Assembly (NCBI GenBank): GCA_029224185.1 | Contig: CM055205.1 | Coordinates: 7,037,309-7,101,308 of the forward strand | Direction: 5' to 3' | DNA from: Karalla daura | Taxonomy: Eukaryota; Chordata; Actinopteri; Chaetodontiformes; Leiognathidae | Length of the DNA: 64,000 nt | Shown here: positions 16,490-28,900 of the stretch, in pieces | Layout: each line of letters starts with the position of its first letter | How positions within the stretch are numbered: the first letter of the stretch is position 1 | Position numbers and translations under genes: made by a program | Notes under the pieces: model-generated | The model's input: the letters and a program-made list of their open reading frames with translations, nothing else | What the model was told of the DNA's origin: nothing | Databases searched by the model: none

Positions 16490-16579
16490 TTGACGGTTAC
16501 GCGGGACTTTGAATACGGCCGAAAGTGATCAGCTGACAGTCTGACAGGCTCTCTCTGTCCTTCTCCACATGCTGTCACC

Positions 16580-19500
16580 ATGTCTGTAGCGGATATGTCA
16601 CCCACAGTGTCCGTCCTCCGGTCTCTGTATAAACACGTGGAGACGCTGGAGGAGTTTGCGGAGCGCATCGTGTTCAAAGAGGGGAAAAGAGCAGTGCTGG
16701 TGGGAGAAACCGACACCACCCGCTTCAAATCCTTCACCAAGGATGTATTAGTCTGCTATGACAAGGAGCTCCAGCAAAAGCCAAGCTGCAACCAGGTAAA
16801 ATGATCTAATGAAGAACTGCCAGGCTCTCTTAATGAACATGTAGCAACATTTGATTTGCAACCTGGAATGTGAATTTCTTAAAGGGCTTTCTTATGCTTT
16901 CCGCAGATCTGCACTCTGCCCGAACTGCTGGCCTTCGTTCTTAACAGTCTGAAAAGAAAAAGGAAAAGGAACGTCTTGACACACGGCTACAATATGCACT
17001 CTGTGGCTCAGGACAAGCGGGATGCAGATCTCTTCAAGTTCCAGGGAGATGTGACCCAGAGCGCTGCGTATATCCACGGTAGCGACATGTGGAAGAGGAT
17101 CACGATGCGTCTCGGGACAGACATCACGCGGTACCTGCTGGAGAGCTGCTCCGTGTTTGTGGCAGTCCCTCCATCCTGTGTTTTCCAGGTGTGTGGAGTT
17201 CCAGTCTACGACAAGGTGTCCACGTCCGCTGCTTCCCCGGGGTTTCATCTCCAGCCTCAGTCACGGACACACAAGGGTGCTCGGTTTGGGCAGCGCCGCC
17301 ATGCTTTGACTTTGAAAAGGAGACAGGGAGTTGGGAGCACTGTTGTCAGCAAGAAGAGGAGCAGAACCCGTCTGGGAGTGAATAAAGGTAAAAGAAAGAG
17401 GGAAACCGAGCAGGATGATGAGGAGGAGATTATATCCCATTCAGGAAAGAGGAGACGGGCAGGACATCAAAATCATACAGAGGTCCAACAGATTTCCTCT
17501 GAATCAACGATGGAACAGGGGGATGAAGAGAAATCTACAAACTTTGTGGATAACAGTGCTTCTACTTCTAAACAGCCTGAAGTGCAACCCACAATCCCTC
17601 CCCTGGAAGGAGGACCCAGCTGGAGAACAGGGATGTTTCCACCTTTGCCTCCCATGCAGTGCTATATCCACAGTGTGGGATTCATGTATGGGGGAAGTGG
17701 GATGGGTGGCTTCCTTCTCAATAAGAAGAAGAAGTGCAGCGATGGAAGCAGAAGGCTCAGCGGACACGATTTGGTACGGACAGTCTTTTTTGAGGGACTT
17801 CCTTATTTAAACCGGGTGGAGGGGAAGCTGAAGAGGCTCCCCCAGCGCTTTTTTAACATGGTCCCTCTGTTCGGTCAGCTGTTGCGCCAACACAGGAGAT
17901 GTCCCTACCTCAGAATACTGCAGAGGATCTGTCCACTGGCGAAGGAGAGAGACAAAGGACAAGGGGAGCTAAGCTCCCTCTTGCCCCAGCACTGTTCTCC
18001 ACACCGGGTCTACTTGTTTGTCAAGGGGTGCCTCCTGGCGGTGATCCCTCAGGAACTGTGGGGCTCTGATAATAACCGCCTCAATTTCTTTGTCAGGGTC
18101 AGGTACTTCTTGCACAGTGGTAAGTTTGAGAGACTCTCGCTGGCTGAACTGATGTGGAAGATGAAAGTGAACGACTGCGACTGGTTGAAGATCAGTAAGA
18201 CAGGTAAGAATCGTTCGATGTGGATGGCTTCTCCCGTCTCTTGTACTTTTGCCGATTTGACCAAACACCTCTCACTCACAGGCAGGGTCCCACCCTCTGA
18301 GCTTGCGTACCGGACACAGATCCTGGGGCAGTTCTTGGCTTGGCTTCTGGATGGTTTTGTTGTGAGCCTAGTTCACGCCTGTTTCTACGCCACTGAAAGC
18401 GTGGGCCAGAAGAACGCCATCAAGTTCTACAGGCGGGAAGTCTGGGGCACTCTGCAGGACCTGGCCTTCAGGTACACACACAGACACACAGTTGTGAAGG
18501 CACATACAACACAGTCACAGTGACACCAGGAGACGTGCGGCTTTTCTGATTTAGAGGTCACATCACCAAGGGTCAGATGGTGGAGCTGAGCCCAGCTGAG
18601 GTGGCATCGCTCCCCAAAACCACCGTCATTTCCCGGCTTCGCTTCATTCCCAAGACTGATGGCATGAGGCCAATCACAAGAGTCATGGGAACAAATGCAA
18701 AAACGAGGGTACGTTTTGATTAACTGTCTCATATATTCATAGGGTATTTTGTTGGCAGCATGCAGAAGAAATTTCCTTTCCTTTGCAGCTCCACCATGGT
18801 CATGTCCGGGACTTGTTGGATGTACTGCGGGCCTGTGTTGGCTCCACTCCATCCCTACTGGGCTGCACAGTGTGGGGGATGAAGGATATCCATAAGGTGT
18901 TGTCCTCCATCGCTCCGGCCCAGAAAGAGAAGCCTCAGCCTCTCCACTTTGTTAAGGTTGTTTTGTTTTGCAATCCTTTGTATTGACAGACAAAGCAAAG
19001 CTCAGGTTCTGTCAGTCTGTTTACTCTGAAGGCTGCTTGTTGTTTCGATCCAGTGTGTCAGATCTGTTGCAGGATGTTAGATAGGGTTAGCAGCGGTAAA
19101 ACAATGAAAATATTTAATGATATTCATTTATTCGTTTGTAAGGTGGATGTGAGTGGAGCCTATGAGAGTCTGCCCCACGAGAAACTCCTTGAGGTGATCG
19201 GTCAGGCTCTGGCACCTGTCGAGGACGAACTCTTTACCATACGTCGTTATGCCAAGGTCTGGGTGGACTCCCACGAGGGCCTGAAAAAAACCTTTGTTAG
19301 ACAGGTATCACAAAACATACAATGTCTGTAATACAACAACAGACAGTTCATGAAATGATAACTTTATCTGACCCCGTTGGGTCATGTTTGGTTGGTACAG
19401 GCAGGTCTCCTGGAGGATAACATGGGAGCCACCAGCATGAAAGGGTTTGTGATGTCACTGCAGAAAAGTGGGAAGGTTCACCACTCCATCCTGGTAGAGC

Positions 19501-22500
19501 AGGTGAGAGCAGCAACCTCTCTGTAGGTGATATTTTTTCATTGTTTAAAAAAAGAAAAACCCTTTTGATTTCCTCTCTGTCTTCCAGCATTTCTCCTCAG
19601 ATCTTTGTGGCAGAGATGCACTGCAGTTCTTCACCCAAATGCTGACGGGCAGCGTCATTCAATTTGGGAAGAAGTAAGCACTGAGGAGACTTGCAGATGA
19701 GCAGGTCCCAATGCTTCGTTTTTAATTAGGATTCAATTCAAAGTCGATTGAATATCATTCACTTTGAGCTGTTGCTCCAGCAGCTAAGACTTTGTGCTAT
19801 GTGACATACGTACATGGGCTGGGTCCTTCTCTGTATTATTTTGATGGGACTTCCCCGTGTTTCAGAACCTACCGTCAGAGCCAAGGGGTTCCTCAGGGCT
19901 CGGTCGTGTCCAGTCTGCTCTGCTGCCTCTGCTACGGTCACATGGAAAACACCCTGTTCAAAACCACCGCTGAAAAGAAAGGGTATGGCACTGTCAACAC
20001 CCTTTGGTGTAGCAGCCCGTTTGGAGCAGCAGAGGGCAGTGATTCTGTAAACCTGCTTGTTTCAGGCTGCTGCAGATGGTATTTTCCACTCTGTGTCTCC
20101 TGTAGATGTTTGATGAGGCTTGTGGATGACTTCCTGCTAATCACCCCCAGCCTGCATGAGGCCGAGACCTTTCTCAGGTACGACACGCCTAGTTTTTCTG
20201 CACGCCGAACCTTTATGTGGAACAGGGATTCTCAGCCTGCGCGAGATAAGATGAGATACGATCGTAATTTATTGATCCCAGAAATGTCAAAACATGAGGC
20301 TGCTGGAGATTCGTCATCTCTGTCCCGATCGGACACCATGATTATTTCCAACATCCTTAGCTAGGCTTTGGTCTCACTAGACTAGCAGTGAGACCAGTAG
20401 CTATTCTTGTATCTTTGGCAGTTTATCCAGTTCCCAGATGGATTAATAAAGTAACTATCTATCTGGAAAAAAAAGGGATTCATAAATTAGCGATCTACCT
20501 ATCTATCAGTAGAAATGACTGTCAAAGCCATACAGCACAACGTTTGCTGTAGTAGGAAGCTACTATATGAATTACTCTTTATAAAGAACCTATCGTATAT
20601 TTATGTCAAATTGAGTTTCTCTTAAACATGTGGTGTAGACATACATTTAACTTGAACATCTGTAGTTAAATCACATAAAAACGAATAAAAATACAAATAT
20701 ATATTCTCTTAAAGACCACTTAGACGCATTAACAAAGTCTAAAATCATTTTATTTATTATTTTTGTATTAGTTTAATCAGAAACCATAATCAGTCCTACT
20801 AACAATATGTTAATAATCAAGATAAGTTGCTTCAAGGAAGGATTTCCCAGGTGTTTCAGACCATGGAAACACTCTGTCCTCCTCAGTTTGAGTCTGGGCC
20901 TTTGAAACTGAGTTGGAGCCAATCTGCAATCTGGTTGTGGTGTCCCCCTTAGTTGGGATTTAAAGCCTGTGCCTTATGTGCTGTGTTAGTAGACTTTAAA
21001 CACGATGCAATACGTTTTTTCAATCCGTATAGTCTGCGATCCAATAACAGATTTTACAACACTATTGCTTGAATTTGGCTATAATACAAGTAATCAAACT
21101 ATCAACAGCGATAGTTTTCCATCTATCTCTGTTATCTTAAATTATTACCCCTCATGAATCTGATCTGTCACCATCACTTCCACTTTGACACATCCACTAT
21201 CTTTTTCCAGTTTAATGGTGCTGGGGCGTTTGCTGGCCAGTCTTTGAACACTGCAAGCGTTTGTGAGATGCAGCTTTCTCTTCAGCAGATTATAGTGACG
21301 GTTGCATGTTGTGTGCAGGATCTTGCTGGCCGGGGTGCCTCAGTATGGCCTGCTGGTCAACCCGCAGAAGGTGGCCGTCAACTTCCAGGTGTCAGAGAGT
21401 GTGGCCTCCTGCCCTGACATTGTCGTGCTGCCCTCGCACTGTCTCTTCCCCTGGTGCGGACTGCTGCTGGACACACACTGTCTGGACGTCTACAAAGACT
21501 ATTCCAGGTGGAGCATCTGGTTTTTTTCACCTCTGAGTTACTCTACGGGTTCATCGATTGCGTTGTGAGAAGTATTGGGGCTATGGTTTCTTGTCGCCCG
21601 GGTGGATCCACTCCTTGCACTTTGCACCCATACTTAAACATTGCTGGAGACAGCAGACAACTCCCAGTCTCGCTTGGATAACTGGTTTCTGTTCTTTCTG
21701 GTGTAAACATTATTGTCATGTTTCTCTCTCTTTTTTTTTTTAAAGCCTTGATTTCTTACTGTACGTTTCTTGCAGCTACGCAGGCCTGTCTCTGCGCTGG
21801 AGCCTCACGTTGGGCTCTTCGCAGTCAGCCGGACAGCAGATGCGGAGGAAACTGATGGCTGTCCTCAGACTCAAGTGTCCTACTTTGTTCTTTGACCTGA
21901 AGGTGAGGGGGAACGATGGCTGGGAACGCTCTGATGCGATGTCACTGTCAAGCAACAACAAATGTTAACAAACAAAGTGAAAGCAGCCGCCTGATTGGAC
22001 GATTAGATGTATACATTGAATCTGTTTGGCAGGCAATGATTTTTCCCAATTTGGTCCATGATTGAATATCTTAATGACTAAATTAGATGCCATAAAAGCT
22101 GTTATCCCTCGGGATGAAGGGTAATGACTTTAATGACACTTTTAATCAGTTCTATAATTACTGGCTGTTATATGGCCACGCACTTATAACTGAAATCAAC
22201 CCCTTCAGCCTCAGCTGTGTTTGCGCTGAGGGATAACCAGTAGAGGCGAGCATGTTGACACACTAGCCGAAGATGGTGAGCCGATCTTACAAGGATCTAC
22301 AGAGGTCATCCAAGGCTCTCGACCCCACAATCAGTCCTCACTTAGTTCCCTTCAAATGACACTGCGGGGCACAAAGGTGAAAGCTCTTCACCCCTGCACT
22401 TTGTGACACACGAAACAGTCAGGTAACGTTAACCGAGTCTCAAACAAGGTGACCTTCTTGGATCCAGCAGCAGTTGTTAGCATGTCTGTTTCTGCGTTTT

Positions 22501-24864
22501 GTTTCATCTCCTTATGGGCAAACAAAGAAGCAGTGGCTGAGGATCGTAAATGTCAATGGTCTGTTCAAATTCAGACTCTGCATACACCCTGCCTCCGCTG
22601 TGTGGAATGTGGCTTTGTTATAGCTGAAGGGAATTTTGCAAGCCACTTTAGTATGTGAGGAATACCGGTGGCTAATGAGTATCCATGAGTTAAGCCACCC
22701 ACTAAACTCAGTTTTTCACCGTATGAAACGTCTCAGAACATCCTGTATGTAAAAGCAATGTATTTGCATACCAGTGTTTCGTCATAGCTTACCTCACGGA
22801 TCCACTGTTCCCACACAGCTCCCCACACCTGTAACACACTGCTTTGGATCCAGGGGATTGTTAATCGAGAGCTCTGAAACTCAGCCCAAACACTATTAGC
22901 CTCATTCTTTGGGTTTGGCTTGATTCAGGATCTAGGTTCATCGTTTCACCCTAAGTTCGGAGTCCAGTTGAGTTTTCATTTGAAATGTAAAGATTTCTCT
23001 TTTGAATAAAGGCTTATAGCATTCTTTATCAAAAGTTTGTTCATAGTCTTCAAGTCTTGGCTGTAATGAGCATTTTCAGGAGTCTGGATATAAAAAAAAA
23101 AGAAGTATAAAATAAATTTCTGTCCAGGTTCAATAAAACAGAACCCTCACCATTGTTTGCATGCAGGTTGTTTTTACAGGTACAGATACAGGTTGTTTTT
23201 TCCTCCATGTAAACACTGAAACTGTTTTCTGTCAGACCAATTCTCTAGAGGCAGTTTACAAGAACATCTACAAGCTGGTGCTGCTTCACGCATACAGGTA
23301 AAGACAACGTCCATACTTTTAACCAAGCCATACTTAGACAATTGTTGTTACATGGCATGCAGTGCCACGGTCTCCCTCCTCTATGTGTTCACTGACCTGG
23401 ATGTGATAACAAGTTCTGTACAGGTAACGCAGCCATTTTAATGCACCACCAGGTGGTTGGCGATCAATGCTGAGAACAGAGGACAAATTTACCACCTTTT
23501 ATCTCATGTAAATATCTAAATCGACAGGGCTTGTCTCTAAATTCTGTTTTGTGTCTTTTTCTCTCTTTTTGTTTTCCTCATTAGGTTTCATGTGTGTGCA
23601 CAGAATTTGCCCTTTGGTCAGACGGTTGCTAAGAACCCCACGTACTTCCTGCAGATGATATGGGATATGGCTGACTACGCCAATCATCTTATCAGATTCA
23701 GCAACAAAGGCAACGTTTCCTCCTTTGTACACACGGGGAAAAAAAAACATTATGGGAGCTTCCAAATTAAGATCAAAACCCATGTGTATTCTTCTTGCCT
23801 CTTGTTTAGGAATGATTCTAGGCAGTCAGACCCAGACTGGTGTGGTGCAGTACGAAGCGGTGGAGCTGCTTTTCTGCCTCTCCTTCTGGCTGGTGCTGTC
23901 AAAGCATCGTCGTCTCTATAAGGATTTGCTCCCACATCTGCAGAAGCGTATGTACTCACACTGGAGCTACCATAGGACTGTGCTAGATGACAAGAAGTGG
24001 CAGATGTGATGAACATTAAGAGCTCTCCTGCGTTTCTACTACTCATCCTATTACTTTTAGGTTTGAAATTCTGTTATAACTTAACGGACTAAATAGACGA
24101 TTGATGAATAATTCTATCTGTGTCTCAGGGTATATTAATAGTTAATGGGGTCCCTGCAGGTGAGGACATTTGGGTAGAAATAGGGTGCAGCTTGTCTCTC
24201 AGGTAATATGTAGAGACATTTAGCGAGCTGCATGTAAAATATCCAACATTTTACCTCTCACTACTCACATGTCAGGACCTGTGGTTGGGCAGAATGCCAC
24301 AAGGACACGTGAATGGCATTTCCCGCCAAACTCATCCACTCCTCTAACCTTTACTTTATTCTTTGCTTGGTGTTAATTTGAGAGAGGTGTAACGAGAAGC
24401 TAAATGTCCAGCAAATTGAAAGAGGCTCAGATAGAAATCTGAGCAGCTGAATCCTGTTTAATCATATGACCACTGAAATTGTTCCTGGCTCGCAAATTAG
24501 AAATATTGCACTCGAGCAAGTTTGCTTTGTCATTGCAGTATGGCGGTGCCCTTCATAAAAGTATAAACTGAACATCCTCATTGCATTGTGCCAGGAAGGT
24601 ATAATGCGCAAAACATGGACTTTGCACCCAAGCAAACAAACATAGATGGACTATCTGGAATGTAAACAGGTCGATTTATTGACACCTTTGGTTTAGATGT
24701 ATTTTGTTTGCTACAAAAATGGAGAGAACAGATCACCCACTCTGCTCCTGCCTCTGACAGGTAAGCGCAGTCTGGAGAGGCGTCTTGGGGACCTGAGGCT
24801 GCTCAGGGTCCGACAGGCCGCGAACCCGAGGATCCCACCGGAATTCTTGGCGATTCGGACATAG
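16580..24864 (+). CDS. tert: Telomerase reverse transcriptase
   Basis: Catalytic subunit of telomerase, which adds telomeric repeats from an RNA template. Sixteen coding exons, the vertebrate number: 16580-16795, 16907-18203, 18282-18471, 18555-18708, 18789-18956, 19143-19304, 19401-19502, 19588-19673, 19866-19982, 20106-20177, 21319-21507, 21776-21902, 23236-23297, 23585-23709, 23810-23947 and 24761-24864. They give 1102 residues. The order is TEN domain, a basic linker rich in Lys/Arg (about residues 180-270), the RNA-binding domain with CP, QFP and T motifs (FYATES in T), and the RT domain. RT motif 1 is RLRFIPKTDGMRP and motif A is FVKVDVSGAY (Asp677). Motif B is QGVPQGS (798-804), motif C is LVDDFLL (Asp838, Asp839) and motif E is WCGLLLDT. 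The C-terminal extension ends in PEFLAIRT. All three catalytic aspartates are present, so the gene looks functional. Intron 14 needs a GC donor, and intron 2 is 78 bases and stop-free. Introns 10 (20178-21318) and 12 (21903-23235) are the longest. Confidence 0.96.
20225..20510 (+). repeat. Decayed transposon fragment in tert intron 10
   Basis: Contains 'aatttattgatccca' (20266-20280) and ends with 'ggattaataaagtaactatctatct' (20441-20463). These resemble the termini of common teleost non-autonomous or LINE-derived repeats that end in ATCT-type tails. No coding capacity is visible. Family assignment would need a repeat library. Confidence 0.35.
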
Positions 24865-25375
24865 ACCAGCAAGCCCCGATTGCAGCACATGAGGCAACTA
24901 TGAAAGCCTGAATGATAGTTGTAGTTCACTGTCAGGTGAAATATAATGGGGGATTATGGGGTCGAGTTAACTCTACCCTTCCTCAAACTTTCCCACTGTG
25001 GGACCCATATTCAGTGAGCAGGGAAATCACCCCCAAACTGTCTGAATGCGTGTGAACAGGAGGTCGACGCCATGAAGCTCCTGATTTCATAGCCGTATTG
25101 CAGCTGCGTGAATGGGGCCTCAGGCAAAATCAGGACAAAGTGCGATACTGTTCTTTCCCTTCTTATCATCAAGTTTTAAAGGAGATGAGCAGCGTTTTGA
25201 TATCGGTCACGATCTGTTAACGTGCCACGAAAGTGCCATCTATCGCTGAGACAGAGTTTCGAGTAGGCAGGCTATAGAGGGCAACACAGAAAAAGTCCTT
25301 AGATGACAGATAAAATACACTCATGTGATAAACCTGAGTCATAAAGGTGCCCTGTAAAACAACAAGCACCAGCTC

Positions 25376-25381
25376 AATAAA
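25376..25381 (+). terminator. tert: Candidate tert polyadenylation signal
   Basis: AATAAA about 510 bases after the tert stop codon. A second AATAAA lies at 25794-25799, only about 150 bases from the slc6a18 stop on the opposite strand. I cannot tell from sequence which is used. Confidence 0.4.
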
Positions 25382-25945
25382 GACGGATAACCGTAAAGCG
25401 TTCGGCTACTGTACCAGACCCCGTCTCGGCCCGCGGTTGCCTCTGTGGACTTTGATTTACACTTGTGGTAGTTTTCCACAAAGAAGACATGACATCACTT
25501 GGAAAATAATTTACTCTTTATACAAGTTCATAGAAACGCCTCATGAACCAGCACACAAACACGGACATTTTTGTGCAACGTTTGCTCACAGGTTTGAGAT
25601 GGTACACTGAAGACAATATTTGATAACGCTCAGAAATCAAGCCCCCCCCCCCTCGAGTGATTTTCAGAGGAGCTGTGTGAAGATGTGTGACAATGGAAGC
25701 TTTGCGAATGTGGAATCACTGTGCTGAGTGTTTTTCGGCTGATGTGTTATATTGAATATTAAAAGTACACGATGCAACACTGTTTCACTGATGAATAAAG
25801 CCAGCCTTCTCACTGCATGAATGTGAGTTCGACGTGACCAGCTACAGGTCACTGGTGAATGAAGATGAACTCCTCAGAGCCGCTGATAACCATCAGGACA
25901 GACCTTTCTGTTCAGGAATGCAGCGGTGCTGACTTGCCGCTGTTT

Positions 25946-28900
25946 TCAAGCTGTCCTGTGGTTCTGTTCCTGCGCTTCGATCTCAAAGCCGTCATTGCTG
26001 TAGGGTTTCGGATTAGCGGGCACGGAGGACTTGTAGCATCTTCCTCGGATCAGGTTGTAGAGAGCCACCAGAGGGATGGGAAGCACAGGGACGGAGGAGA
26101 GCAGGACGATTATGGCAAACACCCAGTCTGGGTAGAGCTTTGTTTCCATTTCAGGGAATAGTTCCTAAAGAAAAAGACAGAGGTGGAAATAGTCATTTAT
26201 GAAATAAAACACTGACATTACATTAGACAGTATCTCGATTAGCACAGCTAAGCGTGATTGTGCAAAACAAATAAAAACTTTCTGTCCTTTAACATCCAGC
26301 AGCTAAAGAATACGTGAATAGGTGAGATTCACAGTGTCAGAAGGTGTATTCTTTTACTTTTGGACAAAGTAGAATTTCTCTCCATTTCCAGCTGCCTCGT
26401 AGTTTTTGTATTGAGATAAAAGTTTGTGAATGTATATCAGAAAATGTCAAGTCATTTGTGGGTTACTTAGATCAGATTAGATCCTATTAGATTTTCAACA
26501 ACTCTTGCAAACCCTGAATTTAAACAAGCCTAAAGAGGGAACTTCATTTTAGTGTTTTTTTCTCTGCCCACTCCTGAGAGAGGTATGAGGCTCCTTTACG
26601 ACCTCTACCTCTACTAGCTACTAACTTTGTATACATTTGTAGAAGGCCTGGCAGCGTGCTGTAGATTTAGCAGCTGGAAAACAAAAATGCTGACAAGTAG
26701 AGTTACCAGGCAATGAAATCAGTGAGAGGAACTGCTGAATTTGGTAATGAGCCTGTGTGGGTGTGTGCATAGGTATTGCTTACATATGATGGATTCCATG
26801 CAGGATAGGTGGGGTGTTTCTGTGCCTGGATGATCACATAGGCAACGAGAACCACAAAGAGGAGTACAGGACTGATCACCATCCAGCATGCCTTCCAGTA
26901 GATGTTTGGCCTGGACCCGGTCATATAAAGGATGTCATCGCTGAAACTGTCAGAGGGCAAGTCAGCGGAAGTTCCTGGTCAGACATGCTGTATCAAAGTC
27001 GTATTTGTGTTGTGCTGAAGAAGGGGAGGAGACTTACTTTTTCATTCCACGGACATAAATGGCTCCTATAATCTCAAATAATGCAATGATGAGCAGAGGC
27101 ACAGAGCCCACATATCCATTGAAAACCTCCACCCAGTAGTTTCCAGAGCCCATGGTAAAGATTAGAGCTGTCACGAAGGAGACCAAGCAGAGGATCCCTA
27201 CGGAGGAGACATAAATGTCTGTTGGACTTCAAAACAAAATTAAGACTGTTTTAAGATGGGAGAAGCTTACGCTGATTTGCCTTTACCTGTCAGGACCTCA
27301 TTAGGGAGCCACTTGGGCACTAGATTGAGGTCGTGGATGGGTGTCAGGACTCCTTCCATGTTGCCAAACATGGAAGAGAGGCCCAAACTGAAGAGCATGA
27401 TGAAAAACAGTACGGCCCACACCTGCGAGCCTGGCATCTCGATCACTGCCTCAGTAAACACGATAAAGGCCAGACCAGTACCTGATGCACTCTGGGGAGA
27501 AAGATGAAAGGAGCATGAACTGACTGTGCTGTACCTGTTTGGCACACCACAGCTGTACATGATGAACTTTACTCGTTGCAAAAAGAAACAAAACTTATGC
27601 AAGAAAAGGGGAGATCCATTAGGAACCAGCTTTAGAAAAATGATGCCTTGTACAAGGCAAGATGTGTTTACAAAGTTTTACCTGATCGAGAAATCTTTGC
27701 AGGTCACAGACCCTCAGGCCCAAACTGGCCACGACATCTGGAGATGTGCTGTTTAGGTAGTCAAACCACTTGTCATAGTTATCAAGCGTTACATTCTGGT
27801 CTGAAATCTCAAACTCGTTGATCAGAGACAAGATGTTTCTGCAAACAAAAAAAGAAAAAAGTTGATCACTGGCACTGGCTGGAGAACAAGAAGCTTTCAT
27901 ATTACAAAGACTGCTTGGTCACACATACTCTTCTCGGCAGGAATTGAAGGCCGATCTTGCTTTGAAACCCAGGATGGAGAAGATGGAAATGGAAGCATAG
28001 AGAGATGTGGCGCTATTTATCACTCCAACAAGAACAGCATCTCTCTCACAGTTGTTTCTAATGGACATGAAAGAGACAAAGTGTATGTAAGCCATTGCAC
28101 CATTCATCTCTATCGTGTTGAAGGAGTTAATGGGTTTTGGCCCTTACTTCTCCGGGTTATAGCTGGAGAAAGCTATGAGACCTCCAAAGGCCACAGAGAG
28201 GGAGAAGAAGATCTGGGTGGCAGCATCCAGCCACACCTGAGGGTTCTTCAGTATTTCCCACTGCAAAAAGTGCAAAAACAACTAATTCCATTGTTGCATC
28301 TGGGACGCGATGCAATAATGAAATGGCTAAGGTTGGAAAAAAAAACTCACATCAGGGGTGAAGAGGTACAACAGTCCGTCAGTGGCTCCAGGCAGAGTGA
28401 GGGCACGGACCAGGAAAATTGTCAGCACCAGGTAAGGGAAGGTGGCTGTCACATACACCGCCTGAAGAATGCAAGCATCTGACGTCTGTCACAGCACAAC
28501 TGGCTGATTTTGAAATATTATTATTATTATCATTTTTTACCAGATGAGCTCACCTTTCCCATGGACTCAATGCCTTTGATAAAGCAGATGTAGACAATAG
28601 CCCAGGCACTGGCCAGACAGACGATGAGCCACCACTGCAGGGAGCCGCTGGTCTCAATGTCAGGCGTGATGTTCAGGGTCTCTCGGAACCAGAAGTAGTT
28701 CACTGGAGTGCTCTTCTGACACTCCTCGTCATAGCCTGCACGCATACGGAAGCAGGAAACCATGTGATTTCATAAAAGTTCAAATACGTTTGAGATTCAG
28801 TGCAAGGGTCTTGTGATAAAACAGACATGCATGAAAAAAGAACAATAAAGTTTCCATCTATCTACTTATCTATCTCTGTATCAAGTTGTAACATCTTGGT

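Noticed and set aside
16976..18523. Single 515-codon tert exon running to 18523
   Set aside because: The frame stays open through the 78-base intron by chance. Splicing 18204-18281 and 18472-18554 restores the conserved TERT sequence.
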